Source: Trichomonas vaginalis G3
Lineage: Eukaryota; Parabasalia; Trichomonadida; Trichomonadidae
NCBI RefSeq assembly: GCF_026262505.1
Contig: NC_067205.1
Coordinates: 18,349,645 to 18,413,644, forward strand
Reading direction: 5' to 3'
Length of the DNA: 64,000 nucleotides
Both the position numbers and the translations under genes were made by a program. Below, piece after piece: positions 37,663-47,549 of this stretch. The notes beneath the pieces are model-generated. The model searched no databases, was not told the DNA's origin, and saw only the letters and a list, made by a program, of their open reading frames with translations. The number at the start of each line of letters is the position of its first letter. The stretch's first letter is position 1.

Positions 37663-38815
37663 ATGCAGATCCAAGATCACGAACTCACATATATCGAGTT
37701 GCTTAAGTATGGAGTGCAACAAGAAATCCAAGCAGGTTGTAGTTATTCATATAAAACTAGGAAAGAAAGAAATCAAATCCAATTTAATTGTAAGTGGCCG
37801 AATTGTCCATGTCGCTTCCTTGTTGATACACTTCCCGATGACAAGTACCACATACGAAAATGTATTAACACCCACAATCATTCTGCCCCTTTTCCAAACA
37901 AATCACAACAAATTACATCATATTTTTATAGATCTTATTTAACAAGATATTTTGAATCAAATCAAGACCGTGTTTACGCACAATTAAGGTGTTTCAAAGA
38001 TCTTAATATCCCATTTGATAGTGGGATCATTCCGGAAATGTTTCAACAATCTACAGATGCTTTAAAAAAGTTTTCTAAACGCCTTCATGCAATCAATACC
38101 CGTTTCTCAGCGGATGATGTTACATCTCTTGCAATTTTTGTCGACATGGTTAAGAGTCATTCTCCAGATGATCTCATCGAGTTTATTCACGAGCCAGATC
38201 GTATGATTTTCTATTACGACCCATTCGAAGCAAATGCTTTTTCACATCAAATACAAACTTATCACATTGATTCCACTTATAAGCTCTTGCGCTCTCGCAT
38301 ACCATTTTATGGCGTCACTGGCAAATTCGCGGAATCAATTGTTTTTCCGTTTTTGTATTTTTTCGTTTGGCCCGACACAAGTGAAAATATACAAGTTTGT
38401 CTCACAGCATATTTTGGCTCCATCAATCGCGAACCATCTTATTTTTCAATGGACTGCGCACCTCAAATCACAAATGCTGTTGAAACAGCCATCCCCTTAT
38501 GCCAGATCATTTGGTGTGGCATTCATGTGTTGCGCGCTGTCATGAGAAAGGCTGAAAAGTTTCAAGATCGTTCCAACTTCGAAACTTTCTATAACTTAAT
38601 GAAGTTATTGGTCTTTGGTTCTGAAGAGGAAGAAATTGATCCTGATGAAGTTTACAACAATTTAGAAGAAATTTTAAATGAGGAACCTGCTGCCCGTGAA
38701 TACTTTGACCGACAGTGGCGCCATCATCTTGACAGGTGGATGCTTCGCTATAGAAATGAAGGAGATGGAACAAACAACATCTCGGAATCACATTTCAAGG
38801 TTTTGAAGCACCAGT
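37663..38815 (+). pseudogene. Mutator-like (MULE) transposase, 3' end cut by Polinton B
   Basis: 384 codons. N-terminal FLYWCH/WRKY-GCM1-type zinc finger: CKWPNCPCRF and HNHS. MULE core: YHIDSTYKLLRSRIPFYG (first Asp), YFSMDCAPQI (second Asp), CGIHVLRAVMRK (conserved C-x-x-H), and the end of the core GTNNISESHFKVLKHQ, where plain MULE proteins normally continue another 100 or more residues. The Polinton B tip begins at 38816, right after the CACCAG of KHQ, and supplies the stop. So the Polinton landed in this gene. Upstream 37505-37662 is AT-rich without a clear promoter. Confidence 0.85.
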
Positions 38816-39084
38816 AGTTAGTAAGACTAAGTCGCGTACTGTGGCACTGCGCGCCTCCGTACACCACTTAGCGGTTTTGACACTTTACGAAACCGGTAAC
38901 GTATATTTTACAACACAACCACAACACCAACTTAACCTTAAATATTTACAAAACCGTCTGACACATAAACGACTTCACTAACGACATCACTAACGACTTC
39001 ACTAACGAATTCACTACCGTCCTCACTAAATAAAAATAACCTTATTTTTATTTTTTATTTAATTTTTTATTTCATTACAAAGAC

Positions 39085-39519
39085 ATGTCTGACTACATTT
39101 ACTATGACTCTTTCCCAGAACGTTTCCGTGAACTATTCAAAACTCAAGTAAAACTGAGAAACATGCATTTTAACAAAGACAGACCCATTGACGATGAAAG
39201 AAACCCTGAATATATTACAATCCCTTATGACGCAAAGTTCATTGCATACATTCCTTATGGTCGCAGAGGAACGAAAACTATTTCAACAAAGAACAAAAAT
39301 TATTTCTGGAGCGATGAAGAAAATTGCCTTATCTACATAAATGCATACTTAAATAAAGCTACATATTGTACAAAAGAAGGTTGGACTGGATTTGAGCTCT
39401 ACATATACGACGACGATGGAAACAGACGTTGTGTATACCCATACGATAATATGTACCATTGTTTTCATCAAGCATTAAACGAATACATAGTCAGTAAGGG
39501 TCTCATTCCTGTTGAGTAG
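39085..39519 (+). CDS. TIR-encoded 144-residue protein, B copy
   Basis: Protein identical to that at 9275-9709 as far as I can compare. Looks whole. See the A copy. Confidence 0.72.
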   Translation: MSDYIYYDSFPERFRELFKTQVKLRNMHFNKDRPIDDERNPEYITIPYDAKFIAYIPYGRRGTKTISTKNKNYFWSDEENCLIYINAYLNKATYCTKEGWTGFELYIYDDDGNRRCVYPYDNMYHCFHQALNEYIVSKGLIPVE

Positions 39520-39619
39520 ATATGCTTTATTTTGTTCTGTCATTTATATAAAAATAAACTTAAAAATTAATGATATCACCACCCTCACACGTATGAAAAC
39601 ATAGCACAAAAATAAATTT

Positions 39620-39667
39620 AGGTGAAGTGGTGAAATCTCACCTCTTTTTTCACCCGGTTTTTCACCC
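39620..39667. repeat. Covarying palindromic block, GGTGA type (B)
   Basis: GGTGA, GGTGA-AATC-TCACC, then two TCACC copies. Same as 9815-9860 but without the inserted hairpin pair. Confidence 0.8.
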
Positions 39668-39683
39668 TGTTGAATTCATTGCT

Positions 39684-39920
39684 TTATAACTCTCTTCCTT
39701 TCTCCAACTCTTCTAACTTCTTCTTAAGTTCAGCAATGTTGTCCTCATGAAGTTTAATCTTCCTTAATATACCTTCTCTATCTAATGGTTGCTTTATCTT
39801 TCTAAACTGAACTCTACCATCCTTCATAGTATGAATGTAAAAACCTTCTGGAATAGTTCCTGATTTAATGTATTCTACCAAAAACTTTTGTTTCATTGCT
39901 TCAGTGACTTTATTTGTCAT
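39684..39920 (-). CDS. 78-residue charged helical protein
   Basis: From the ATG at 39920 (MTNKVTEAMKQKFLVEYIKS), preceded by a TTTTTATTTG box. A beta segment (GFYIHTMKDGRVQFRKI) resembles the YYVSQSKDGKIYVRKRK segment of the protein at 29875, so the two may be distant paralogues. C-terminal coiled coil (IAELKKKLEELEKG). The TIR ends in its last codons. Looks whole. Confidence 0.5.
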   Translation of the reverse strand: MTNKVTEAMKQKFLVEYIKSGTIPEGFYIHTMKDGRVQFRKIKQPLDREGILRKIKLHEDNIAELKKKLEELEKGREL

Positions 39921-39968
39921 TTCAATCAAATAAAAATTTTAATATTAAATAAAAATAACGTTATTTTT

Positions 39969-40426
39969 TCAGTAAGGAAACGCAGGAGTTTTACGATTTA
40001 TTTGAGGAGTAGGTTCTGGTTTAAATGTTGGAGTCGGTTTAGGAGTTGACTTTTGAACAGGAGTTTGTACTTCCATAGGTTCAGGAGTCATTGAAGGTTT
40101 TGCTTGTGAAGGCGTTGGTTTTGGCGAAGGTGTTGGAGTTTGTTTAACTTCAGCTACTTCAGTATTATTTACAACATTTGCTTTATTTCTTTTCAACATC
40201 ATAACTGCTCCTGCTGTAGCTAGCAAACCTAGTGGAGACCATATCTTATATAAGGACTTGACCAAATGCTATTTTTGACAGGAGCTGGTGGAACACCTAA
40301 CCTTGGTGAGACTGCTCTTTGCCATTGTGCAGCTCGTAAGAAATATTCAATAGGTGCTCCATAATCGTTTGGTAAAGTTTGTTTCACAGATGGTGAAGGT
40401 TCACGAGAGCTTGATGAAGAACTCAT
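39969..40426 (-). pseudogene. Ser/Pro-rich single-pass membrane protein, B copy (broken)
   Basis: Ser-rich start (MSSSSSSREPSPS), a conserved middle (YGAPIEYFLRAAQWQRAVSP), a membrane helix (LLATAGAVMM followed by LKRNK) and a Pro/Thr-rich tail of PTPSPKPTPS type. A leader with TTTATTTTTAAAGCTTATAA precedes the ATG. About one break. Homologue at 63697 in C. A virion membrane or entry role is only a guess. Confidence 0.5.
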
Positions 40427-40456
40427 TTATAAGCTTTAAAAATAAACGTTCATCCT

Positions 40457-42031
40457 TTATTCCTCACTGTCGTCCGTAGCTAAGTTATAGTCATCTAATC
40501 TTATTATGGGGATTCCATTAGCACGCACCTGAATGGCAAAGCAACAATCCCTCATAAATCCAATAAGTGGCTTTGGTACATTTTCAGTTGCTAGTTCAAT
40601 AGGTCCTTTAACAGACAATTTGTATGTTATTGGAGCAGTAGATGTTTGACCTTGCTGGAAGCAAAAGTCCACTTCTGTTGGAAAACCACATAAGAAATGT
40701 GTGTTGTCATAGCTATCCCATTTATGTTCCACACTACCATCATCCACCAATGACCTCATAACATCTTCATTAAATCCTATCATATCATTGTTTGTATTGC
40801 AAGCGTTCGCAACCATTTCATAAAATACAGGTCCATATGATTTTTCAGGTTCTGCAGGCATATTTCCATAAGCTCCCATGGAAAGCTGAAGATATTTAAA
40901 CTTAGGGTTCTCAAAATTAACATAATAGTTGTCTTTCTTTCTAAATAGTGCCCAAATACTTTTAACATTAATAGGCGTATAAGCTGCTGTAAATGTTGCA
41001 CTTGAACTATCTGTATTCTTTGAGAATGAACCGTCCATAGGAATCCAATCCATAACTTTAACAGGAAAACATAAAGCCTCGTTTGTATAATGTTCTACAA
41101 GTTCTGTATAAATGTTAGGGTCTAAAGAGAATGACTTTGGATGAATGAAACATTCATTAAAATCCATCTTTGTTCGAAATAGTTGCTGGGTTACAGTTGT
41201 AATAGTAACTGTTCCACTAGCTTCTACTGACTTCGTTATCATAGTGAATGGTTCATTCCATGGAACAAATTTATTTGTCGGTGGATTTGAATCTGAAGCA
41301 AATGCAACTTTAAGAGTTGAATTGAAAGCAATGATATCATTTACAGATATAGATGTGCATTGTAAGGCGTCGCTACTGAACTTTACTTTAAGCTGAATGT
41401 TTCCTGCAAAAGCTGGAATAAATCGAATAGCTTCTAATGGAAGGAATCTTCTAACAGGAATTCTTAAACGAAGCTTAAAATCAAATGATTTTCCTGCTGT
41501 AATTGGACCACTAACAATTTGTCCTGTTCTGCATGTTCCCGAATGACTCCATACATCTTCATGTCGAGTCTTTGAGAAAACATCTACTTTCTTTATTTGT
41601 TCGGTAGTTTGTGAGTTTGAAGTTATATATGCTTCTTCTCTTGCGTTGTCTTGAGAATATACGATACGACCATTTGCAAGGATTTGATATCCAGCAACTG
41701 CATAGAAAGCGTCATCGAAGCCAATCCAAAATCCTGGTGGGTTTATTTTATTGGAACCTGAACCAATTTCTTTATCTACAATAAATTGACCTTCCATTTT
41801 ATACGTAATGAATGTATTGTAAAGGTCCAACATATTTTCACCAGGAGGTGAGAGATTGAATGTTACCCATGTGTTATCTTTAGCAGTTCCAGGTTGTGAT
41901 GGAATCTTTGCGTCAGAATATTTTCTATTAGTGTCCCCAATTTGAACTGCATTGTCTATGATATCGAAATATGAGCGAATCTGATGAATATGCTCTGCTG
42001 GAGTAAATTTGTTTAACTGTTCGTTCTGCAT
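40457..42031 (-). CDS. Major capsid protein candidate (double jelly-roll type), B copy
   Basis: 524 residues, looks whole. Beta-rich throughout: WVTFNLSPPGENMLDLYNTF, FDFKLRLRIPVRRFLPLEAI, then RFIPAFAGNIQLKVKFSS, the last resembling the strand-loop-strand typical of Polinton and virophage capsid proteins (arginine-proline, leucine, then aligned hydrophobic strands). Length and position beside small virion genes fit. The leader TTTTTATCCGAATCAAAGAC precedes the ATG. Only a few residues differ from the C copy. The name PY or MCP is by family inference, not a structure match. Confidence 0.75.
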   Translation of the reverse strand: MQNEQLNKFTPAEHIHQIRSYFDIIDNAVQIGDTNRKYSDAKIPSQPGTAKDNTWVTFNLSPPGENMLDLYNTFITYKMEGQFIVDKEIGSGSNKINPPGFWIGFDDAFYAVAGYQILANGRIVYSQDNAREEAYITSNSQTTEQIKKVDVFSKTRHEDVWSHSGTCRTGQIVSGPITAGKSFDFKLRLRIPVRRFLPLEAIRFIPAFAGNIQLKVKFSSDALQCTSISVNDIIAFNSTLKVAFASDSNPPTNKFVPWNEPFTMITKSVEASGTVTITTVTQQLFRTKMDFNECFIHPKSFSLDPNIYTELVEHYTNEALCFPVKVMDWIPMDGSFSKNTDSSSATFTAAYTPINVKSIWALFRKKDNYYVNFENPKFKYLQLSMGAYGNMPAEPEKSYGPVFYEMVANACNTNNDMIGFNEDVMRSLVDDGSVEHKWDSYDNTHFLCGFPTEVDFCFQQGQTSTAPITYKLSVKGPIELATENVPKPLIGFMRDCCFAIQVRANGIPIIRLDDYNLATDDSEE

Positions 42032-42059
42032 GTCTTTGATTCGGATAAAAATATCTATT

Positions 42060-42486
42060 TACTTCATTATTCTCACTCTTCTTCTTGGCATTCGTGGTGG
42101 AAGTTGTTTCTTGACATTTTCAATGAACTGTACATTCTCTTTTGTCTCAACTTCTTTCACTGGCGGTCAGGATTCTTTGACTCGGTTTGTTTTTCAATGA
42201 AATTCACGAACTTTGCAATAAGCTCTTGGTTCGTTATTGAAAGTACATCTGGCTTCTTTTCTTCTGGTTCTATTGACTTTTCAGTTTGAATAGAAGGCTT
42301 AACATGGGCTTCGCCCTCGGTGCCATGCACCTTAATGTTGTCGCTTTCTGCATTCGCTAATGGAACCTTTCTTTTTCTTACGTATATTGTACCATCTTTA
42401 CTCTGACTTACGTAATAGAAAGGATGTTGTATTCCTCTTGCGTCATTTAATATAATAGACTCTCGCTCTGATTTTGACAAGCTCAT
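42060..42486 (-). pseudogene. Polar protein before the capsid gene, B copy (broken)
   Basis: Homologue of 29875-30309. Carries the perfect hairpin pair at 42306-42331 (coding VHGTEGEAHV). About one break. Confidence 0.5.
42306..42331. repeat. Paired triloop GC hairpins inside a gene
   Basis: GGGC-TTC-GCCC (42306-42316) and GGTGC-CAT-GCACC (42319-42331), both perfect; the A counterpart (30031-30062) is eroded. Confidence 0.85.
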
Positions 42487-42532
42487 TTTACATCGGTTAA
42501 AGTTTTAATTTTGTTTTTTATCTGCAGTCAAA

Positions 42533-42803
42533 TGACTCAGACAAGCCCTACGGACAAGACCCAAGGGTCATAGATGTTGAAGCATTGAAGAAAGAAATTC
42601 GTGAGCAAATTTTATCCGAACTGAAGGAACAAAAACAAGAACAAAAGCCAGAGAGACCAAAGAGAAAACTTAGTGAAAAACAACTTGCTGCATTAGCTGC
42701 TGGAAGACAGAAGAACCCACGTTTGCTGGCGAAGAAAGCTAGAGAAGAAGCAAAAGCAAAGGAAGAACAAAAAGCTAAAGAAGCTGAAGCAAAGAAAGAG
42801 TAA
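42533..42803 (+). pseudogene. Basic Lys/Ala/Glu-rich protein, B copy (broken)
   Basis: Homologue of 29557-29829, divergent from the preceding gene. About one break. Confidence 0.45.
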
Positions 42804-42827
42804 ATGTGTTATTTTTATCGGAACTAA

Positions 42828-42966
42828 ATGTATAGACAAATACCTTTATCTGTTGCGTTCAGTAGTGAAAACCCTGACGTCAAAATAAAGGGGAACAGAG
42901 TAACGTTTAAGTTTCCAACAGACTGGATTGTGAACATAAATGAAGAGAAGTACATTGGCATAACAA
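42828..42966 (+). pseudogene. Capsid-type protein start, cut by element C
   Basis: The first 45 or so codons (MYRQIPLSVAFSSENPD) match the 285-residue protein at 60430-61287. The tip of element C follows directly after CATAACA. A TTTTTATCGGAACTAA leader precedes the ATG. Confidence 0.8.
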
Positions 42967-43147
42967 AAGTTAGTATGGGTAAGTCGTGTACTGAGGCACT
43001 GCGCGCCTCCATACACCACTTAGCTGTTTTGACACTTTACAAAACCAGTAACGTATATTTTACAACACAAACACAAACACCAACTTAACCTTAAATATTT
43101 ATAAAGCCGCCAACCACTTCACCTTACTACTGTAAAAATAAACGTTC

Positions 43148-43474
43148 TCACTTACAAAAGTATTGCAACTCTTCCCATTGCTGTGCTTCACACAATAGTT
43201 CATATTCTTCAGTATCGCTGCTGTCGCTCCAATCGTCAGAGTCAAAGTCACTGTCAAAATAAATGTTAGTAAGTTTTGACAAAGCTAATGAAACACGTTT
43301 ACCGTTTGTATCGTATGCTTGTATAAACTTTCCATTCTTCATTCCTTCATAAACGCTCAAACTAACTTTACCCTTTCTCCCTCGTATCTGATAGAATGTA
43401 TTTTCACGAGGAACGAAGAACAAATTCTTGAACTCATGACCGTTGTAGTTTGTTATCTCAATAGTTTTCGTCAT
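43148..43474 (-). CDS. TIR-encoded 108-residue acidic protein
   Basis: MTKTIEITNYNGHEFKNLFF; beta-rich N-terminal 75 residues, then a strongly acidic Asp/Ser stretch (DSDFDSDDWSDSSDTEE) and an aromatic C-terminus. The box GTTTATTTTTATATAA lies right before the ATG. In A and B the same box followed by ATGAC is still present just after the 144-codon gene, although this gene is gone. Looks whole. Function unknown. Confidence 0.6.
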   Translation of the reverse strand: MTKTIEITNYNGHEFKNLFFVPRENTFYQIRGRKGKVSLSVYEGMKNGKFIQAYDTNGKRVSLALSKLTNIYFDSDFDSDDWSDSSDTEEYELLCEAQQWEELQYFCK

Positions 43475-43592
43475 TTATATAAAAATAAACTTAAAAATAA
43501 AATAAAAATTTTCAGTAAAATAAAAATAAACTTAAAATAAATGATATCACCACCTCACACGTATGAAAACATAGCACAAAAATAATGTTTAT

Positions 43593-43637
43593 GTTAGAAT
43601 GTTAGATCTAACACGTTTTCTAACCTCTTTTCTAACC
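43593..43637. repeat. Covarying palindromic block, GTTAG type (C)
   Basis: GTTAG, GTTAGATCTAAC, CTAAC, CTAAC: the outer copies now match the GTTAG core, unlike the GGTGA blocks in the same place in A and B. Confidence 0.82.
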
Positions 43638-43646
43638 ATGTTGAAT

Positions 43647-44174
43647 TCATTGCTTTATAACTCTCTTCCTTGGTTTCTTTTTAGTTGCTTTCTTCACGTC
43701 TGTCTCCAGCTTAACTGTCTTTCTTCTTCGTCCGTAATGATACCAGTTACTTCCACCAGTCAATGGGTCAAATGGTCTTTCGTAAGGGTTTCCATACATT
43801 CCATAGGGACCATACGGAAGAACTACTGGTGGAGAAGAAACATTTTCTTTAGTTCCATCGACTCTATTTAAATGCATTGTTTCACCTTTCATCTGGTCAT
43901 TAAAGTCTTTTGCATGTTTTGCAAACTCATCGTCCTTTCCTAAAGCATTTTCTGACTCAGTCGCAACCAAATTGGATGCTTTATTTATGAGCCCTATTTT
44001 ATTTAATCTTAACTTCTTTGCAACCCAGCCTCCAATCTTTCCTTTATTTGCATCTAATGTCTTCGAAACTCTTCCTCCACTCATTTTATTTACTGCGTCA
44101 TAAGCCCCAAGTGCTTTTGCTCCAAATGCTAATGCTTTTGTTCCCATTGCGCCTAAAGCTGCCCAAGCTACCAT
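43647..44174 (-). CDS. pVI-like candidate, C copy
   Basis: 175 residues, differing from 9901-10428 at two or three positions. Looks whole. Confidence 0.6.
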   Translation of the reverse strand: MVAWAALGAMGTKALAFGAKALGAYDAVNKMSGGRVSKTLDANKGKIGGWVAKKLRLNKIGLINKASNLVATESENALGKDDEFAKHAKDFNDQMKGETMHLNRVDGTKENVSSPPVVLPYGPYGMYGNPYERPFDPLTGGSNWYHYGRRRKTVKLETDVKKATKKKPRKRVIKQ

Positions 44175-44372
44175 TTACACCATATTAAAATCATCTCTCT
44201 TCAATATTATCTCATAAAAGTTCTCTTTACTGGAGAAAGTCAATGAAACATAAACATTCTCATTCATAAACTTCTTTCTTATCTCATCTATACGCTTCAA
44301 AATGTCTGAACAATTGCTAACATCTTCTACAACAGTTATTTCATCATGAATGACCTTTAAAAACAAGCTCAT
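44175..44372 (-). CDS. 65-residue protein, C copy without hairpin insert
   Basis: Homologue of 10429-10653 lacking the hairpin-encoded residues. Looks whole. Confidence 0.6.
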   Translation of the reverse strand: MSLFLKVIHDEITVVEDVSNCSDILKRIDEIRKKFMNENVYVSLTFSSKENFYEIILKRDDFNMV

Positions 44373-45250
44373 TTAATATGCTATTAAAATCATCTCAATA
44401 ATGAGTCCATCCTTTCCGTCTTTGGGTAGCACAACATCTTTCATTGAAGAAGGTTCAACAAGTCTTATATTAAACTTACTGACAAAGTTTGTTATACTAT
44501 AATGCTTCGGCGGCGAATACATATAGTTTGAAAGACATAATATAGATTCTTCAGCAAATTCACTTATACTGGATTTTATAACAATGTTCTCACGAGACCA
44601 AATACCACCAATTGACAATCTTGTAAGCAATCCTGCTGAACCTTCTACTGTAAACGTCGATGGTAACATTCCACGAAGGTCATCTATTGACATCGTTGAG
44701 TCACTGAATTTAAATATTTTCTTAAAGCAATCGTCATTATCTAACCATGCAATAGCTTTGAAGTTTTCATTCGAATATACATCTGCTTCATTAAATGTAA
44801 AACCTGACTTCTTTGCAGAGACGACTTTAAAATCTATTGATTTGTTTCAAAATTATACGCTATGGTAACTTCTGAAGGTAATGGGTGTCCTTCCGCAGTC
44901 AGTTGTTCTCTCACTACCGTTTGAAGCTTTGTGTTAAAAACTTTCATGTCATCTCCTGTGTCTAGGTTCACATACACAGCAAGGAAAACTATCTTGCTTC
45001 TTTGTCTCATCATTATATCTCAAAACATTAAAGTTCTTCAATAATATTGTCCTTCCTGCTGGAATACTTCTAACTTGTCTTATTTCAATAGCTTTCTCAC
45101 CTCCTACATACTCTACCCAGTGTCTTGGATATTCATAAGTATACTGACTTCTTGAATTTTGGTTGGTTTCATCATAACGTGTTCATAGTATATCTTTATA
45201 CTCTTGTCAGTTAGACTCGGTGCTATGTTCTGAATATTTCTGACTTGCAT
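44373..45250 (-). pseudogene. Capsid-associated protein candidate, C copy (broken)
   Basis: Homologue of 10654-11535. About three breaks. Confidence 0.6.
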
Positions 45251-45266
45251 TTTTAATGGAGATAAA

Positions 45267-46151
45267 ATGAAGCATTTAATACATGACGTAGATGAAGACA
45301 TGAATGAAACTACAGACAAACTTAACTCTTCTCTTATTCTTCCTTTCAGTAAGGACTATGAGTTCTGTTCAAATGGTGTTTATTTCTATTGTGGAAAGAT
45401 GGGTCAGGTAAGACATTTAACCTCATTCGTCATATACTCATAACAGAGCGTTTAGGTCAAGATTCATATTATGACCAAATCATTATATCAGCAACTTCAG
45501 ACTCTATGGACTCAACAGCGAAAACATTTATGTCAAAAGTTCAAGCCTCTGTCGTTAAAGTTCCAGATAGCGAACTCATTGAATTTCTTCAACGTTACAT
45601 TCGACGTAAGAGGAAATATTATGCCATCGTTGAATTTATACAGTCAGGAATGCAAAAGACTTCAGAAGAGATGGAAAGAATTATTGACAAACACCACTTA
45701 CGTCAATACTCAGGAGTTTACGATATGAAACGACTTACAAACTACATTCTGTCAAAACTTTCAAAATACCCCTTCAAAAAGTATCCTTCAAACACTCTGC
45801 TCGTTTGCGACGACTTCGCCGGAAAAGGTTTAGTGTCAAAGCCACTCACCATTAGCTAACATCATTACTAAAGTCAGACATTACCACTTAACTGTAGCAA
45901 TACTTATGCAAACATGGAGGTTTTTAGCTTTAAACATAAAACGTCTCATAACTGACTTCGTTATCTTTCAAGGTTTCTCACGCTATGATATTGAACTCAT
46001 TTGGAAACAGTCAGGTATAACATTACCTTTTGAAGAAATTTGGGAAGCATATAAGTCTCTCATCTCTCCTCGTTCATACCTTGAGATTCATATCATGACT
46101 AATACCATTAAAGTCAAAAATATTCCATGGGAACGACCAACATTGTTTTAA
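45267..46151 (+). pseudogene. Packaging ATPase, C copy (broken)
   Basis: Homologue of 11552-12439. About two breaks. Several silent differences from A cluster in the first half. Confidence 0.8.
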
Positions 46152-46549
46152 AGTTTAACCTTCAATTGACTGATGGTAAACAAATTCCATGCATCTCTGT
46201 CGCCATTTCTGTTAATATTTTTGCTGTCATTCATATCATCCACTTCCCCATCCGTTAACTTTTGAGGATATGCGTTAGAATAGCTGTTCTTAAATGAAGG
46301 CTTTTCACCTTTTAGCGCATAAACTCTATAACTTTCTGCATACTTTATGTTTGAACCTCCTGAGCCATCATTGACATAAATTTTTATAGGCTTCCACCCT
46401 TTGTTCATGTTCCTGCTTCTTCCCTTAGCTCTTTTGTTCAGTAGTTCTACATCTTTATACACAGCACCTGTCTCAGTGAATTCAACAATATTTTCATTCG
46501 TTAGCTTTACATTCAAACCCTTGTCGAGTATATTGTTCATTTCATACAT
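46148..46549 (-). CDS. 133-residue protein, C copy
   Basis: Same protein as 12436-12837. Looks whole. Confidence 0.55.
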   Translation of the reverse strand: MYEMNNILDKGLNVKLTNENIVEFTETGAVYKDVELLNKRAKGRSRNMNKGWKPIKIYVNDGSGGSNIKYAESYRVYALKGEKPSFKNSYSNAYPQKLTDGEVDDMNDSKNINRNGDRDAWNLFTISQLKVKL

Positions 46550-46574
46550 ATAAAAGGTTTTTATTCTATATGAA

Positions 46575-47216
46575 ATGAGAAGCAAATCCATCTTAGCTGG
46601 TGCCGTTAATGTTCCAATTGAACCAACATCAAATGTTGACTCACGAACGACAAACAATATTGTCATAAAGAACTATAGTTCGGAGTGTTTGAAAGAAAAA
46701 GAACCAGAACTTAAGTCGGGACCTTCGGTCTTGGCGCATGGCGCCGTGAATTTAAACTCAGCTTCAAACGCTAACGCTACATCAGATGTTAAGTTAGAGT
46801 ATCCACCACTGGACCAAATTCTTTCAAGAGAAGCCAACGACAACCCTTACACAAATGTTCAAACAAATCCTTCAGATAACGTAGACCATTACCTTCTTCA
46901 GTTATATCAAACTATCTTACTCAAAGACGATAAGAAGCTTTTGACAAATCTTATAAGCAAGAACCAAATAATTCTAACAAAGGAGGACCTTGAAAATGTT
47001 ATATCACGAATAACAGGGAAACAATGTGTCATTGACTATCTCGACCCTGAAATCGAATGCTGTGGTCAAACGCCACCATTCATGAAAATAGGTAACATCC
47101 GCATCATTGAAATACCAGGTACTCCAGGAGTTGAGTTTAAGTATAAATATTCGAACGAGTATACAAAACTTTCAACAGAATATAAATTATGTTTGAAATA
47201 TGTTTTAGTAAATTAA
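46575..47216 (+). CDS. 213-residue protein, C copy
   Basis: Near-identical to 12863-13504, with the hairpin pair at 46720-46745. Looks whole. Confidence 0.55.
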   Translation: MRSKSILAGAVNVPIEPTSNVDSRTTNNIVIKNYSSECLKEKEPELKSGPSVLAHGAVNLNSASNANATSDVKLEYPPLDQILSREANDNPYTNVQTNPSDNVDHYLLQLYQTILLKDDKKLLTNLISKNQIILTKEDLENVISRITGKQCVIDYLDPEIECCGQTPPFMKIGNIRIIEIPGTPGVEFKYKYSNEYTKLSTEYKLCLKYVLVN

Positions 47217-47276
47217 AGCAGTCAGGAGGGCTCTTTGAGCCCATCTTGGCGCTTTGCGCCGTTAGTCAAAAAAATT

Positions 47277-47549
47277 TCAAGTTAGCAATTTGTAATATCT
47301 ATCCAAAACTTCTTCAACAGTATCGAACTCATCTTCATAATGCAAACCTAATCTTATTGACTTGGTGCAGTTCTCACTAACACAATATAGCGCTTTGCGC
47401 TCGGCGCCTTTGACGCCTTTTTCTGTTCTCTTGACTGACATAACTAACTCATTTGTTTCATCAAACAGCAACAACCAAAGTTCATGACCTAATACATAAC
47501 ATTCATACTTTATATTTTTAGCTCTGAGTTCTCTTGTAAGCTGTTGCAT
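47277..47549 (-). CDS. 90-residue protein, C copy
   Basis: Same as 13565-13837, with the in-frame hairpin pair at 47389-47417. Confidence 0.5.
   Translation of the reverse strand: MQQLTRELRAKNIKYECYVLGHELWLLLFDETNELVMSVKRTEKGVKGAERKALYCVSENCTKSIRLGLHYEDEFDTVEEVLDRYYKLLT

Larger units (their letters stand above)
38816..39700 (+). repeat. Polinton B terminal inverted repeat
   Basis: About 885 bases matching A's left end (8997-9925), including the 12-base tandem repeats (about 38966-39028) and the 144-codon gene. The tip hairpin CTAAGT ... ACTTAG with GTAC inner pairs surrounds the conserved GGCACTGCG. Confidence 0.85.
38816..42966 (+). mobile_element. Maverick/Polinton element B (one end; interrupted by C)
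   Basis: Starts with tip AGTTAGTA at 38816 and runs TIR, 144-residue gene, small genes, major capsid gene and polar/basic genes, then is interrupted at 42966 by the tip of element C inside a capsid-type gene. Gene order shows this is the capsid-side end, in reverse orientation to A. About three breaks besides the truncation. The rest of B presumably lies beyond element C, outside the window. Confidence 0.9.
42967..43671 (+). repeat. Polinton C left terminal inverted repeat (variant)
   Basis: About 705 bases. Shares the tip, the tip hairpin, TTTGACACTTTAC and the far part (from CACACGTATGAAAACATAGC) with B, but in place of the 144-codon plus-strand gene and 12-base repeats it has a 108-codon minus-strand gene. 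Confidence 0.8.
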
